A stretch of 32,464 nucleotides of DNA, from positions 1-32,464 of the forward strand of contig JADGJL010000200.1 of assembly GCA_027600665.1 (NCBI GenBank), written 5' to 3'. Below, piece by piece: positions 1-9,509 of this stretch; the first letter of the stretch is position 1, and each line of letters starts with the position of its first letter. The DNA comes from Irineochytrium annulatum (Eukaryota > Chytridiomycota > Chytridiomycetes > Chytridiales > Chytridiaceae). The position numbers and the translations under genes are program-made. The notes beneath the pieces were generated by a model. The model saw only the letters and a program-made list of their open reading frames with translations. It did no database searches and had not been told where the DNA came from.

Positions 1-326
1 ACCCCAGGGAGCCCCCCCACGCGACGCGAAACCACGTTATCTCTAAAGCCATCGCTGGGAATCGCCCAGTTGAGGTACAGCTGCTTTCGGAGGGACGTCA
101 TCCAGACGTCATATCGGGGGAGGCGCCCCCCCACTGCCCCAAGCAAACCCACCGTTGCAACTGGTTCCGGTCCTGCCCGCTCAGGAGCACACGACCGGAT
201 CACAAAGACGGACATCAATCTCTTGCGGAGACTGCGGGCTCTCTGGCTCTCGCTCTCGCCCCTGGGCTTACTCGATAACCCGCGGACGCTTGACGCTGGA
301 CGGTGGAGCTTTAGACGGCACTGGGC
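1..326. other. 5' flank of the bZIP gene
   Basis: I see no supportable coding region here. Open frames in this stretch are short, mutually overlapping on both strands and without recognisable protein content. The only structured element I noticed is a pair of CRE-like sites at 94-112, listed separately. The stretch is probably promoter and 5' leader of the bZIP gene to its right. Confidence 0.5.
94..112. promoter_or_regulatory. Twin CRE/ATF-like sites (GACGTCAT x2)
   Basis: The octamer GACGTCAT occurs at 94-101 and again at 105-112. Each copy matches seven of eight bases of the ATF/CREB palindrome TGACGTCA, and the starts are 11 bp apart, about one helical turn. They lie upstream of a gene that itself encodes an ATF/CREB-type bZIP protein, so autoregulation or cross-regulation by that family is a reasonable inference. 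Binding itself cannot be seen from sequence. Confidence 0.45.
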
Positions 327-589
327 ATGCTGGCCATGCAGCGGATGCAACATCATGTGAAGGACATCGAGGCGATTGGGAACGGGACTGGTCAGGGCAG
401 GGGAGATGGTTTGTGTTCGATTGAGAGAACATAGGGCTCGATGTAGAGAGCCGAGGGCTCGTCGCCTTGAATGGGCGCGACACGGCTTCGCCTTCGGAGG
501 CTTTGGTTATCGCGCTCTTACCCCCCCAATTTCGAATCTTCTAATACACTAACCCTTCATCTCGCTCCACAGCCCTCCAAGCCGTCGAC

Positions 590-2609
590 ATGGCCGCGGC
601 AGCAGCCGTCAACACCATAAACTCGTCGTCCGCCGTGGCGTGGCCTGGGGCGGTGCCTCAACATGTCACAGGACAGTCAAGGATGAGGTTGCTGGCCGGT
701 AACGCTGTGGGTATGATGGGGAACGGGCGTGGGAACATGGCGACGGGAGTGAATGCTGAGGGTAATGGGAGCATCAACAACGGCGCCGTGACGACTGGGA
801 GCAGTGGAAGAGGTGGTGGCTTCTTTTACGGGAATGGAAGCGCGACGACGGGGAGCAGTGGAAGGGGAGGTGGCATGACGCCCTCGGGTATGAGTCTGCT
901 GGACTTTCCGACCGGTGTGTCGCCTTCACCGCTGCCGACCATTGAGCAGACGCCCAACAGGTTTATGTCGAAGCTGGATATGTAAGTAACTTTATCGTAC
1001 AAAGGCTTGTTTTTAACGCGAAATCAGGGAGCCAAACCCCTTCGAGCAAAGCTTCCTCTCCTCCTCCGCCGGCCTTCCCATCCCCGATCCCCACTCCGGC
1101 ACCGGGTACTCCGCGAGCCCCAAACCCATCCTCCCTCCCCTCTCCATGCCGCCATCGGGCATTATCGGCCCACACTCCGGCAATGGCAACGTCAGCAGCC
1201 CGCGACTCTCCCCTTGGATCCTTAGCGCCATCTCTGGCCGACCAGCAATGTCATCGGCCGGCGCGCCCGTCGGCACATCCCTGATGGGCGCCCTCGACGC
1301 TCCTCCCCCCACCTACCCTACTTCTGGACTCCGCATGTCTTATACCAATGCTATGCCACCCAATCCATCACCCAACACCCTTAATAACATCAACCCACAC
1401 ATCGGACTCCATTTACGACCACCCGCCCCTCTGCTCACACCAAATAGCGCGGCCATCCTCGCCGTCCTGAACTCCGGTACGCTCGACGATCTCGCAACTA
1501 GCGCCGCCCTTATGCCCACCATGCCACCACCGCCACCACCATCGCAGCAGCATCCCACACATCCACGCCCTCCACCGCCCTCCGAAACCTCCTCAGCTTC
1601 CAACAACTCATCCCTCCTTTCGCACTCACACCGTACATCCTCCACATGCTCCGCACTCTCCGACGGCCTCCCAAACACTCACGCACCCTTCCATCCACCC
1701 ACAAACCCGCTCCCCACTATCCCGAATCGAACATGGCTCCCCTCCCACCACACCAGCAACCCGTATGACGACAACACGCCACCGCCGTCCGCGACGTCCA
1801 CCAACTCCTCCGCGAGACCGTCACCGCTGCTTATCAACACGAGCGTCGTGGCACAGCAGGGGCAGCAGGGGCATCACGTGTTCCAGTATCAGCAGCCCGT
1901 CGTGCAGCCGCCGGCGTGCGGACAACTCCCGCCGCAGATGCACGGCGCGAGGCCGCCGCCGCTTGCGGGCATGCCTGGCACTGGTGCGACGGATGAACGG
2001 GGGAGCTCGCCGAGGAAACGCGGTAGGGAGGATGAGGCGCCGGCGTCGAAGAAGCGCACCCGCGCGGCGGCGTCCGTGAACGATGAGGTGGCGTCACCGG
2101 CCGCGACGGTCGACTCACCTGCATCCGCGACAACGGCGCCGAAGCGGAAGAGGAAAGGGAAGAAGGCCGTCTCGGAGAGGGAGCACTCGGCTGCGGCTTC
2201 GACGGGGTATGGTTCTTCGAACGGCAACGGATCCGAGAATGAGGAAGATAAGCGCAGGTCTTTCCTCGAGCGGAATCGGCAAGGTAGCGTACCACCCCTT
2301 CCCTTCCTTTCTTTTTTCAGTTGTGGGAAGGAGCTGATAGATGTTTACAGCCGCCTTGAAATGCCGTCAGAAGAAGAAGGAGCAGACTGCGCTCCTGCAA
2401 AAGCAGGTCAACGAGCTGACGGAGCAGAACGGGAGGCTGGTGAGGGAGGCGGAGGAGCTGAGGGAGCATGTGGTCTATATCAAGGGTTTGCTGATGCAAC
2501 ATCAGGATTGTGAGTTGGATTTGGCGATGAGGGTAGTAAGCGTTTCCTGATCATGTTTCTTGTAGGTCCGGTTGCAATCGCGAATGGGTTGAATTTGGCG
2601 AACGATTAA
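590..2609 (+). CDS. atf1: Atf1-type ATF/CREB bZIP transcription factor
   Basis: Nuclear transcription factor of the fungal Atf1/ATF-CREB family, known for stress-MAPK output. Exons: 590-981, 1028-2283, 2351-2509, 2566-2609 (616 aa); introns of 46, 67 and 56 nt. The join into exon 2 restores EPNPFEQSF, a hallmark of the Atf1 family. The middle is low complexity, rich in Pro, Ser and Asn. A Lys/Arg-rich stretch precedes the bZIP at about residues 535-600: FLERNRQAALKCRQKKKE has the N-x7-R signature, followed by a leucine zipper (LLQKQVNELTEQNGRL). The protein ends QDCPVAIANGLNLAND, again Atf1-like after QDC. The exon 2/3 intron interrupts the basic region. Residues near 70-95 hold a twice-repeated TTGSSGRGGG motif. 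The start at 590 is the first Met of exon 1, but a splice acceptor at 571-572 with a CTAAC branch at 549-553 suggests an upstream exon. An in-frame ATG at 327 could extend the protein. Confidence 0.88.
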
Positions 2610-3258
2610 GTCGGATACGCTTAACGCGATTCCTGCGGAAATTGTGTTATGTGCAGGCAGTTTCCGTGCTTACATCCCCCTCCTTTATCATTTCCCCTTT
2701 TTGTCGGAAAGTGCTGTTAGAAGTTCCTGATACTTACTTTTCACCAAATCTCTACCTCCTATACTAATTACCCCCCCAGTATGTTGTTGCCGGGATATTT
2801 CACATACGGTTGTCTACTTTATTTCTTATTGGGCCTGTCTCTTCTATGGATCTCACTAAACTGGCTTCCGCGAGCTCTGTTGTGTTGATTTGGATTACGT
2901 CTCCGGCTGTTGTAGTTTAAATTCAACTCGTTAATCAGTCTTTTGGAGTTTCAAGTGCATTTATGTGTATCTAGCGGTTGGAAAAAGTGAAGAAGTGGGG
3001 ACAATAACATCAGTGATTTACACATCCTTATACAGTTTGGTTGTTGCATGGGCTACGGAGTAAACGTTTCTCTACAGTTTTATAACCTCTAGGTCCGCAA
3101 CGCCATGAGGGTCGAGCGTTGCGCATTCGCGACATTGAGCGGCGCGGTGTCCGGATTGCTGATAGAGCGGCCTCAGGCGCATCTGAATTGACGACCTGCA
3201 ACGAGTCTCCAGCTACGCGAGCCATCTTGATACTTCCGTGAAGTTGAGGGCATCGATA
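2610..3258. other. Intergenic, convergent 3' ends
   Basis: Lies between the 3' end of the bZIP gene and the 3' end of KXD1. It is AT-rich with many T tracts, as expected for untranslated 3' ends. One short minus-strand frame (3028-3225) has no recognisable content and I do not support it as a gene. Confidence 0.5.
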
Positions 3259-3739
3259 TTAATCGTCATCCTCCTCCGGCTCATCCTTCGTGACCTCGTG
3301 GTAGAGGTCGGAATGTGTTGCGGCCACCTTGACCTTCAGAGCTCTGTTCAAAACCAGCAGTGATCAGCTGTCCACCAGGAGATAAGAACTCAAAGAAAGA
3401 AATGACTGCATCATAGTCAGTTCGATCTAATACACACCTCACCCTCCTGAAGACGCTCTCCAAATCCGCCTTCATCTCCTTCAGCATGGCCGTATAGCTC
3501 TCCACGTTCGCGGCGCACTGCTCGTACCGCCCCGCCGAAAAGTTGTTGAATGCCTCGAGGTTGCGGTTGCTTTGCCGGAGCTTCGTAAGACTTCAATCTA
3601 ATGTTATTTAAGGTATACCATTAAAGGCCTACATATCCTCCTGCTTCTCCAACACGTTCGTCATGTTCTCCCTACCAACGATGGTCGACATCCTCTCGAG
3701 GATGAGGGACGCCGGCGACACCGTCTGTGTGTCGCCCAT
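3259..3739 (-). CDS. KXD1: KxDL motif-containing protein (KXD1)
   Basis: Small coiled-coil protein of the KxDL family; members are subunits of BORC/BLOC-1-type complexes acting on lysosome/endosome positioning. Exons on the minus strand: 3739-3633, 3590-3438, 3343-3259 (114 aa); introns of 42 and 94 nt. Family features seen: an N-terminal helix (LERMSTIVGRENMTNVLEKQ), then LRQSNRNLEAFNNFSAGRY, and the signature MLKEMKADLESVFRRVR, where KADL stands at the KxDL position. The tail is acidic (DEPEEDDD). The start is the Met of MGDTQ; a longer in-frame extension upstream would run through the 5' end of the opposite-strand ribosomal protein gene and is unlikely. Only 56 bp separate its start codon from that of uS11m. 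Confidence 0.85.
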
Positions 3740-3795
3740 CCCAAGCTGAGGCTTGTCCACTTTTTGACGCGAAGTTGATAGTGTGTGAGAGAAAA
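3740..3795. promoter_or_regulatory. Compact divergent promoter KXD1 / uS11m
   Basis: Only 56 bp lie between the two divergent start codons, so both transcripts must start here or inside the opposite gene. No TATA box is visible. Shared bidirectional control is an inference from the spacing. Confidence 0.4.
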
Positions 3796-4623
3796 ATGAT
3801 CGCGAGAACAGCAGGCCTTCTCCGGCGAGCGCGGCCATCCCCATCCCTGTCCCGGTCGTTCGCCGATGACGCATCCCCACCGCGTCGGTTTCCTCCTCCC
3901 GCGGCGCCTTCATCACCCCCCTCCCAATCCGCGACTTCCGCGACCCCGTCCCCGCCGTCGGGGCAGCCGCGGTCCAACAACCCGCCCCGCCGCGCGCCGT
4001 CACCCGCGGGGGAGATGTCGACGGCCGACCTCGTGGACCGGCTTATCAACAACCCGCAGCAGCCAGCCAACTCAGGCGCATCGTTCTTCGGCTCTTTCAC
4101 GAGCATCATCGGCTCCAAGGCCGAGACCGGCTCGGCCTCATCGCTCTTTTACAACCCTAACGCAGCGAAGGACGGCACGGGAGGAACGGATGGCGGCGCG
4201 GGCGGGAGCGCATCGATGTCGACGTCCCAGTTCTGGGGCTCCGCGCTCGAGCGCTCGGTTCGCCTTCACCGGGCTAACCACCACGTCATCCATATCGCGG
4301 CCAACCCCAACAATACCGTCGTCAGCCTGCACAAGCACAGCGGCGAGAAGATCTGCTGGGCTTCTGGCGGGACATGCGGCCTTAAGAAAAGTCAGAGAGG
4401 TGTGAGCGACGTGGGGTATCAGGCGATATTGCAGCTGGCGGAGAAGGCCGAGAAGAAGAATGTTAAGGTGGTGGATGTGGAGGTGAAGATGAAGGGATTT
4501 GGGAAGGGGAGGGAGATGGCTTTCAGGGCTGTCAGGGCTCTGGGTTGGAATTTGAGGAGGATCACGGATGTGACGCCGATCAGGCATGGGGGTTGTAGGC
4601 CGAAGAAGGCGAGGCGGGTTTAG
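3796..4623 (+). CDS. MRPS11: Mitochondrial ribosomal protein uS11m
   Basis: Small-subunit mitochondrial ribosomal protein of the S11 family (yeast Mrps18 equivalent). Single exon, 275 aa. The start is the ATG giving MIARTAGLLRRARPSPSLS, an Arg/Ser-rich, acid-free leader typical of a mitochondrial presequence. Residues about 30-155 are low complexity (Pro, Ser, Ala, Gly). The S11 fold follows from about residue 155: HVIHIAANPNNTVVSLHKH, ICWASGGTCGLKKSQRG, then VKMKGFGKGREMAFRAVRAL and ITDVTPIRHGGCRPKKARRV, all close to bacterial S11 positions. Bacterial S11 is roughly 130 aa, so about half of this protein is extension. It is one of the few intronless genes in the window. Confidence 0.92.
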   Translation: MIARTAGLLRRARPSPSLSRSFADDASPPRRFPPPAAPSSPPSQSATSATPSPPSGQPRSNNPPRRAPSPAGEMSTADLVDRLINNPQQPANSGASFFGSFTSIIGSKAETGSASSLFYNPNAAKDGTGGTDGGAGGSASMSTSQFWGSALERSVRLHRANHHVIHIAANPNNTVVSLHKHSGEKICWASGGTCGLKKSQRGVSDVGYQAILQLAEKAEKKNVKVVDVEVKMKGFGKGREMAFRAVRALGWNLRRITDVTPIRHGGCRPKKARRV

Positions 4624-4714
4624 AGCAATAGCACAACTGAATACAGATGAAGCTCGCTTTTGTTTTGAAAGATCGGTTGGTGTGAAGTCGAAGACGAGTT
4701 TACCTCCGCTCACC

Positions 4715-6110
4715 ATGTTTGCGAACGTCACCTCCTTCGCCAGCTCCCTGGCCTCCAAGGTCCAGCGGACTGTCGCGGACGCCGCGCGGGACTTTGAGAA
4801 CCAGCGCCGCGAGTTCGTGGACGCGAAGGACACGGCCGACGCAGAGGAGAAGCCGCCCGTCCCCGTCCTCCCTACCATCAACCCCGCCGCCGTACAGAGC
4901 GTCCTCACGTCGGGACTGGCGCTGCTCGCCGGAACTGGAGCAAAGGCCGCCGAACCCCCCGCTGATCATGCCGCGGCCGCCGCCGGTGCTGCGTCGGGGG
5001 CCACCAGGGCGGGGTCGGAGGCCACGAGCCCCCGAGCGGAGGCCTCCAGCCCGATCAAGGAGGTCGGGGCGTACCTGGAGAGGGTGATGAAGGAGCCCTC
5101 TAGCCCGATCAAGGAGGTCGGAGGTTTCCTGGAGCGGGTGCTGTTGAGGAGAGAGTCGTCGGGCGGGGTTTCGGCGACGTCGGCCACGAGCGTGGGACCG
5201 CCGACGGTGGACCCGGATTGTTTGCCGTGGAAGGGGGCAGCGGATGAGGATTTGTTGAGGAAGCAGATCTTTGCGTTGTCGACGGTAAGGACAGGGATGG
5301 GTTTGGTCCAGGGTGTCGGTTGCTGATTCGGTTGCGACATAGGATAAGAGGACTTTTTTGGCGGATCCGCCGGAGGGTACGGACTTTGTGTATGATATGA
5401 ACTCATCGTTTCCCATCGCCACCGTAAGTGTTGTGTTCTCTTTGAAGTATGTTACATGAAGATGTAATTTTTGTCACGGCCCTTTAGGCGCTGTTAAAGG
5501 TCGACCCACAACTTCAACGAATGCGATTCCAGCTCGTTCCTAAACAGTACGTTTTGTTGGTCTTGCCCCGAAGCACTGCTGCGTGGATAAACTCCATGTT
5601 TTTGTTGGTTCACAGAATCAAGGAACCCAAATTCTGGCGCAACTACTTCTACCGCGTTTCCCTCGTGAAGTTCGCGACGATGCACGAGGGTGGCCAAAGC
5701 GCGCCCGTCGCCGCCATTGCCCTGTCATCGTCCGCCAAGTCTTCGCCGGCACCCAAGGCGTCCGCTCTAAAGCCGGACACCACCGCGACGCCCACATCGA
5801 CCCCGATTCCGGCGCCCGGGTCGCCGGTTAAGGCGGCTGGCGTAATAAGGGAAGGGACGCCGGCGCCTGCGTCGCCGGTGAAAGTAACGCCTGGGACGGA
5901 GACAGCGGAGGAGAAGGCGGATGGGCTGCTGGCGGCGGAGTTGGAGGCAAATGGGCACAGTAGGGGGGCGACATCTGATGTAAGTTGACGAGATGATTTT
6001 CTATTCCGTTGCTGTTTCTTTGCTGAGCGAGAGAATCTTAGGCCGGCGACGAGTTCGTGTCGGACAACTGGGAGGAGGAGCTTGAGAATGAGATTAAGGA
6101 CGCCAAGTGA
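4715..6110 (+). CDS. BSD-domain protein (SYAP1-like)
   Basis: BSD-domain protein resembling SYAP1/synapse-associated and related BSD proteins, tied in animals and plants to membrane or signalling roles; the exact function here is unknown. Exons: 4715-5284, 5343-5423, 5488-5546, 5616-5979, 6042-6110 (380 aa). The BSD domain spans about residues 170-257: LPWKGAADEDLLRKQIFALST, DKRTFLADPPEGTDF, FPIATALLKVDPQLQRMRF, VPKQIKEPKFWRNYFYRVSL, including the FW..YFYR core. N-terminal to it lies an Ala/Pro-rich region with two copies of SSPIKEVG.xLERV, 18 aa apart. The C-terminal part is a Pro/Ala/Thr-rich linker ending in an acidic DNWEEELENEIKDAK segment; a terminal DNWE-type motif is common in this family. 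Confidence 0.85.
5045..5142 (+). repeat. Tandem 54-nt coding repeat (SSPIKEVG...LERV)
   Basis: Two copies of a segment encoding SSPIKEVG.xLERV follow each other with a period of 54 nt (18 codons) inside exon 1 of the BSD-domain gene. The second copy differs at a few positions (GAYLERVM versus GGFLERVL). The pattern suggests an in-frame internal duplication of an amphipathic helix. Confidence 0.7.
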
Positions 6111-6737
6111 GGTCGTGTTTTTTGGTCACGATATTTCTTCCTTCCTTCACACATATTTTTTTTCGTCCTCGCTGAACGTTTAGTTGGCGAGGAGCAGTGT
6201 AATATTATCGTATCATATTCGCTCTAGATAAATGCTCGGTGTTTCTCTCGTGAGCGTAATCATGCTATTTTGCTAGTTATGACTATGGGGGCTTGCAGCT
6301 TGAGAGGTATCTTGGACGTAGAATCAAATTGTATATAAAATCGAAAAGGCATTTGAGGTTATGAACGGTACAGAGCTTCTGGGACAAGTATAAATTCAGT
6401 CAACGTGTCGGCAGCGGTGAGGTGCGGGATTCATGAGACCAGATGCCACGGTTCTCTCGGGAGGCGATTGCAATTAAAGAACGGAGATTCGTCGAGCACG
6501 GAAACCCGAGAGTGGCCACGTCTGCGCGGATGTCGGCAGCTCTATAAACACCATGATTGAAGGAGTTGTTTTCACCTGACACGTCAGCAACTTTCACCAA
6601 ATGATGCCACGACGTCCGTAATGAACGCGGCCTCCGTGACCGTTCGTGCTCGATAAAGTCGCGCGCCCGCCCGGCCCTGTAGTCTCATCATCAGCTGTAT
6701 CTAAGCAACGAAGTTCGCACTCTCCAGCACAACCAAC
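6111..6737. other. Intergenic; promoter region of HSP20
   Basis: No gene is seen. AT-rich at the left (3' end of the BSD gene) and mixed at the right. TATAAA lies at 6542-6547 and an ACGTCA half-site at 6581-6586 (TGACACGTCA context). I found no clear inverted GAA/TTC array typical of a heat-shock element; a lone GAAGTTC near 6710 has the wrong spacing. The last 60 bp before the HSP20 ATG are pyrimidine- and CA-rich, as in a 5' leader. Confidence 0.4.
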
Positions 6738-7390
6738 ATGCTAGGCTTCATCCTAAAGATTGGCGTTATCGCCTACACGATTGACTGGTAAGCATCTTCA
6801 TTTCATCGACTTAATCCTCTTGCTTTATATGTTAAAAATGCCATTCCTCCTCCTCCAGGCTCCACTCCCGCTTCCACGACCGCCGCGAACACCCCTCGCA
6901 GCAACGCACGCTCACCATGGGCGAGACCATCGACGAGGGACTCACGCGCACCAAGGAGCACATCGACGACTGGACGCCTCGCCTCCGTTCGTGGTTCAAC
7001 GAGACCTCGTCCGGCTGGGGCCACCAGTACCAGGACGGTGAGAAGGAGGACCCCTGCCGCCGCTGGCGCCGCCGCCACCACCAGCAACGCGCCGACACGA
7101 CCGTCACGACACTCCCCGACGGGCGCGTGGGCGTCGAGATCGACGTTCCCGGCGTGAAGAAGGACGAGCTGGTCGTGTCGGTTGTTGAGGGTCCGAGGGG
7201 TTATGTGGTGGTGAAGGGAGAGAGTAAGGGCGATGAGAACAGGGGCAGGAGGGGACGGAGCGTGGAGAGACGGGTGGAGATGCCGAGGATGAGCGATCTG
7301 GGGGACGTGAAGGCGACGTGTGAGGATGGGGTTTTAAGGGTGGAGGTTGGGAAGAAGGACTTCGAGGGCAGGAGGATCCCAGTGGCGTAG
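6738..7390 (+). CDS. HSP20/alpha-crystallin small heat shock protein
   Basis: ATP-independent holdase chaperone family. Exons 6738-6787 and 6859-7390 with a 71-nt intron; 193 aa. The alpha-crystallin domain covers about residues 95-185: TTLPDGRVGVEIDVPGVKKD, YVVVKGESKG, VKATCEDGVLRVEVGKK, the last being the conserved (A/G)-x-x-x-(D/N)-G-V-L element. Preceding it is an Arg/His-rich stretch (RRWRRRHHQQR). The N terminus, MLGFILKIGVIAYTIDWL, is unusually hydrophobic for a cytosolic small HSP and could be a signal anchor or organelle-targeting segment (inference). The right part of exon 2 lies inside a tandem duplication, and a decayed copy of it is at 10,078-10,468. Confidence 0.88.
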
Positions 7391-7823
7391 TGTGTTAATG
7401 GTTTTGCAGAACGTGATGAGCACGTAGGTCTTAGTTTTCGTCGCCTTGCTATCTTGTCCTTGCTCCCTTCAGTGTTCAAAATTGTCCTCGTAGCATTCAA
7501 ATGTGATTTGTTAAAGTTCCCTTCGGCTGAAAACAGAGCCTCTTTACTTCAAATGCTTTTTTCGACTGTTGAAGAGCCTCCTTGGTGTTTTTTCGCTTAC
7601 ACTTGCGCCGCGATAGCGCGACCTCAGGTAAGAAGGGAGCACATTTGGAATATCAATCAATTTTTTCGGTCCAGCTTGTCCGGAAAAGAACTTGGGATCG
7701 GCTGGTGGACGAAAGAGACTTGCGACACAAAATAACTCTCCTATTTATCCATCCAAGAAACAAACTCTTACAGATAGAAATCCAGGCGACGCGAACGTAA
7801 CTTTCCCAAACAAGAATAAGGCC
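7391..7823. other. 3' flank of HSP20, duplicated
   Basis: No gene supported. It is the shared 3' region of the convergent HSP20 and membrane-protein genes. It aligns with 10,470-10,942, with indels and substitutions, as part of the tandem duplication. Short frames here are not conserved between the two copies. Confidence 0.5.
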
Positions 7824-8685
7824 TCAAACGTCTTCATACCGCCGAGATGCCGCAACAGAATTGGAGGCCACCAGCCCCGTCTGCTCCCCGGACCTCTCCG
7901 ACCCCTTATCCGACCCTTTGCCCTGCTTCCCGCCAGCCGTCAGCGCGGCCCTGTCGACGTTGACAGCGTCCAGCAGAACCCTGTACATGCACATGTAGCT
8001 GAAGACGGCCGCGACGTCCACCGTCGCCCAGAGCTGCAGCCCGGAGACCGGGTCGACAAGGTAGTTCCACGACTCGCAGAAGGCCAGCGCGCCAACGTAG
8101 AGGACGAGCGCGCAAGCCTGCTTGGAGGCCACCTTCCACTTGTTCGTCTCTGCGCCCGTAAGGATGTGGCGGATGACGAGAAGGTCGCAGAGCATGTCGA
8201 ACGCGCACGTCAGGATGCTGGCGGCCGTCAGGACGTCACGGCTCTCCTGCAAGAGGACCATGGGGTCGCCGACGGCTGTCGAGTAGATAGGCATGAGCAT
8301 CGAGGTGAGGCATACCAGGACCGCGAAGGCGCGGACGAGGTAGCGGGCGACGTTGGTGCGGAGGACGAAGCGCTCGAGGCGGTCGAGCTCGAGGTAGACG
8401 AGGATGCAGGCCTGGACGCTCCATAGGAAGTTACTGGCGGCCACGGCGGGCGGGAAGCCGGTGCTGTCGCCGTAGTCGGTGGCTACGTAGCAGGCGATCA
8501 AGACCGTAACTTGGATCAGAGATAGCACGCTCGTTTGGGTGATCGTGCCAGCGAACGTGAGAGCCCATAGGAACAGGCCGCCAACGGAGATACAGGTCCC
8601 GAAAGGTATATCTGCGTTGGACGAGGAGAGGGGAGGCGAAGAGCGTCAGTTAAGTGACAACCGCAGGTAGAGTCGCTTTCACCAT
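7824..8685 (-). CDS. Multi-pass membrane protein, left duplicate (probably 5'-frameshifted)
   Basis: I do not recognise the family. The main exon (about 8611-7824) encodes 234 or more residues with about five to six hydrophobic spans (for example SNFLWSVQACILVYLEL, VRAFAVLVCLTSMLMPIYST, WATVDVAAVFSYMCMYRVLL) and a polar Ser/Gly tail. It is about 85% identical in protein to the right duplicate, and most changes are conservative. A short first exon with ATG at 8685 (MVKATLPA) would join at acceptor 8613/8612, as in the right copy. However, the start of exon 2 is one base shorter here (GGTATATC versus GGGTACATC on the plus strand). The joined frame therefore shifts and hits a stop, and no in-frame Met exists until well inside the protein. 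Either this copy recently lost its start or it uses an unseen first exon. Confidence 0.5.
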
Positions 8686-9509
8686 GATGCCGTCGTTGGA
8701 TGTTCTTCAGCGACGTGCGGTCGCGATGGGGTTTAATACTTCCGCCGCGAGTGGTTGGATGATATAAGCTGGCAGAAATGGGACAATGTGATTTACGCGG
8801 CTTTGCAGATGGGCGCGCCCTCCGTTCCTCATTGTTATCATCACCTCCGCTTCTCTTCACTCATCTTGAACGTGCCTACCTAGGGATGATGCCAAACGTT
8901 TTGGCGTGGTCGAAGGTACCAGACGTCCGTCAGACGTTGATTTCGCCATTCAAAAGTAACTTACCTCGTGTCGTTGTTCGACAGAGAGAAGCGCTGGCTG
9001 TTGACAGGTAACGTATTGGTATTGCCGCTCAAAAGATATAATATCACACCATCCAATGTAAACATTTGTGTCTGCTCATAATTCTACAAAACACTGTGCA
9101 TACGTGGACAACTCTTGACGTATTTTCAATATCGTTTTAGTTTTGTTGTCATAACTAATCGCTTCCGGACTCTCAACCGCGGGTTAAAAAGGACCCATGC
9201 TCCAAAAACCAGCACCGTGGGCGTGCCCGCGTATCCTGCTTCTCATCATGCAAGCCGCTCTGTGATAGACGCGATGTGTCGGGTTCGCGGGTTGTGCACG
9301 CGATGTGTGTAAATAGGGATTAAGCTTTTTATCTGAAAACAAAGCGGCACCTGCGCGATCACCACCGGCCCCAGCGACGCCATCTAACACTATATAGGAT
9401 TTGTGCAATGCTGAGCCTCCACACTGGAAGCGCTTCCCACTCTCCCTTAACTACACAGGTACGCTTTCACCAGCAACACCCGGCACGCATCAACAAATGC
9501 GCCGCGTTC
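8686..9509. other. Promoter side of left membrane-protein copy and spacer to CIA1 fragment
   Basis: No gene supported. The part near 8731-8740 corresponds to the TATA box of the right copy but reads AGTATTAAAC on the minus strand instead of TATAAATA. Much of the spacer aligns with 11,806-12,450. A segment of about 140 bp at 9256-9396 has no counterpart there and contains ACGCGATGTGT twice (near 9269 and 9298). Confidence 0.5.

Noticed and set aside
268..483. Minus-strand ORF upstream of the bZIP gene
   Set aside because: Low-complexity composition, overlaps the probable leader and upstream exon, and has no family features.
3028..3225. Small minus-strand ORF between the bZIP gene and KXD1
   Set aside because: No recognisable motif or splice context, and it sits in the 3' region of two convergent genes.
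3740..4003. Longer N terminus for KXD1
   Set aside because: The frame stays open upstream only as a shadow of the opposite-strand uS11m gene; the family begins near MGDTQ.
6650..6737. Heat-shock element upstream of HSP20
   Set aside because: Only GAAGTTC is present; the spacing between GAA and TTC is one base instead of two and there is no third unit.
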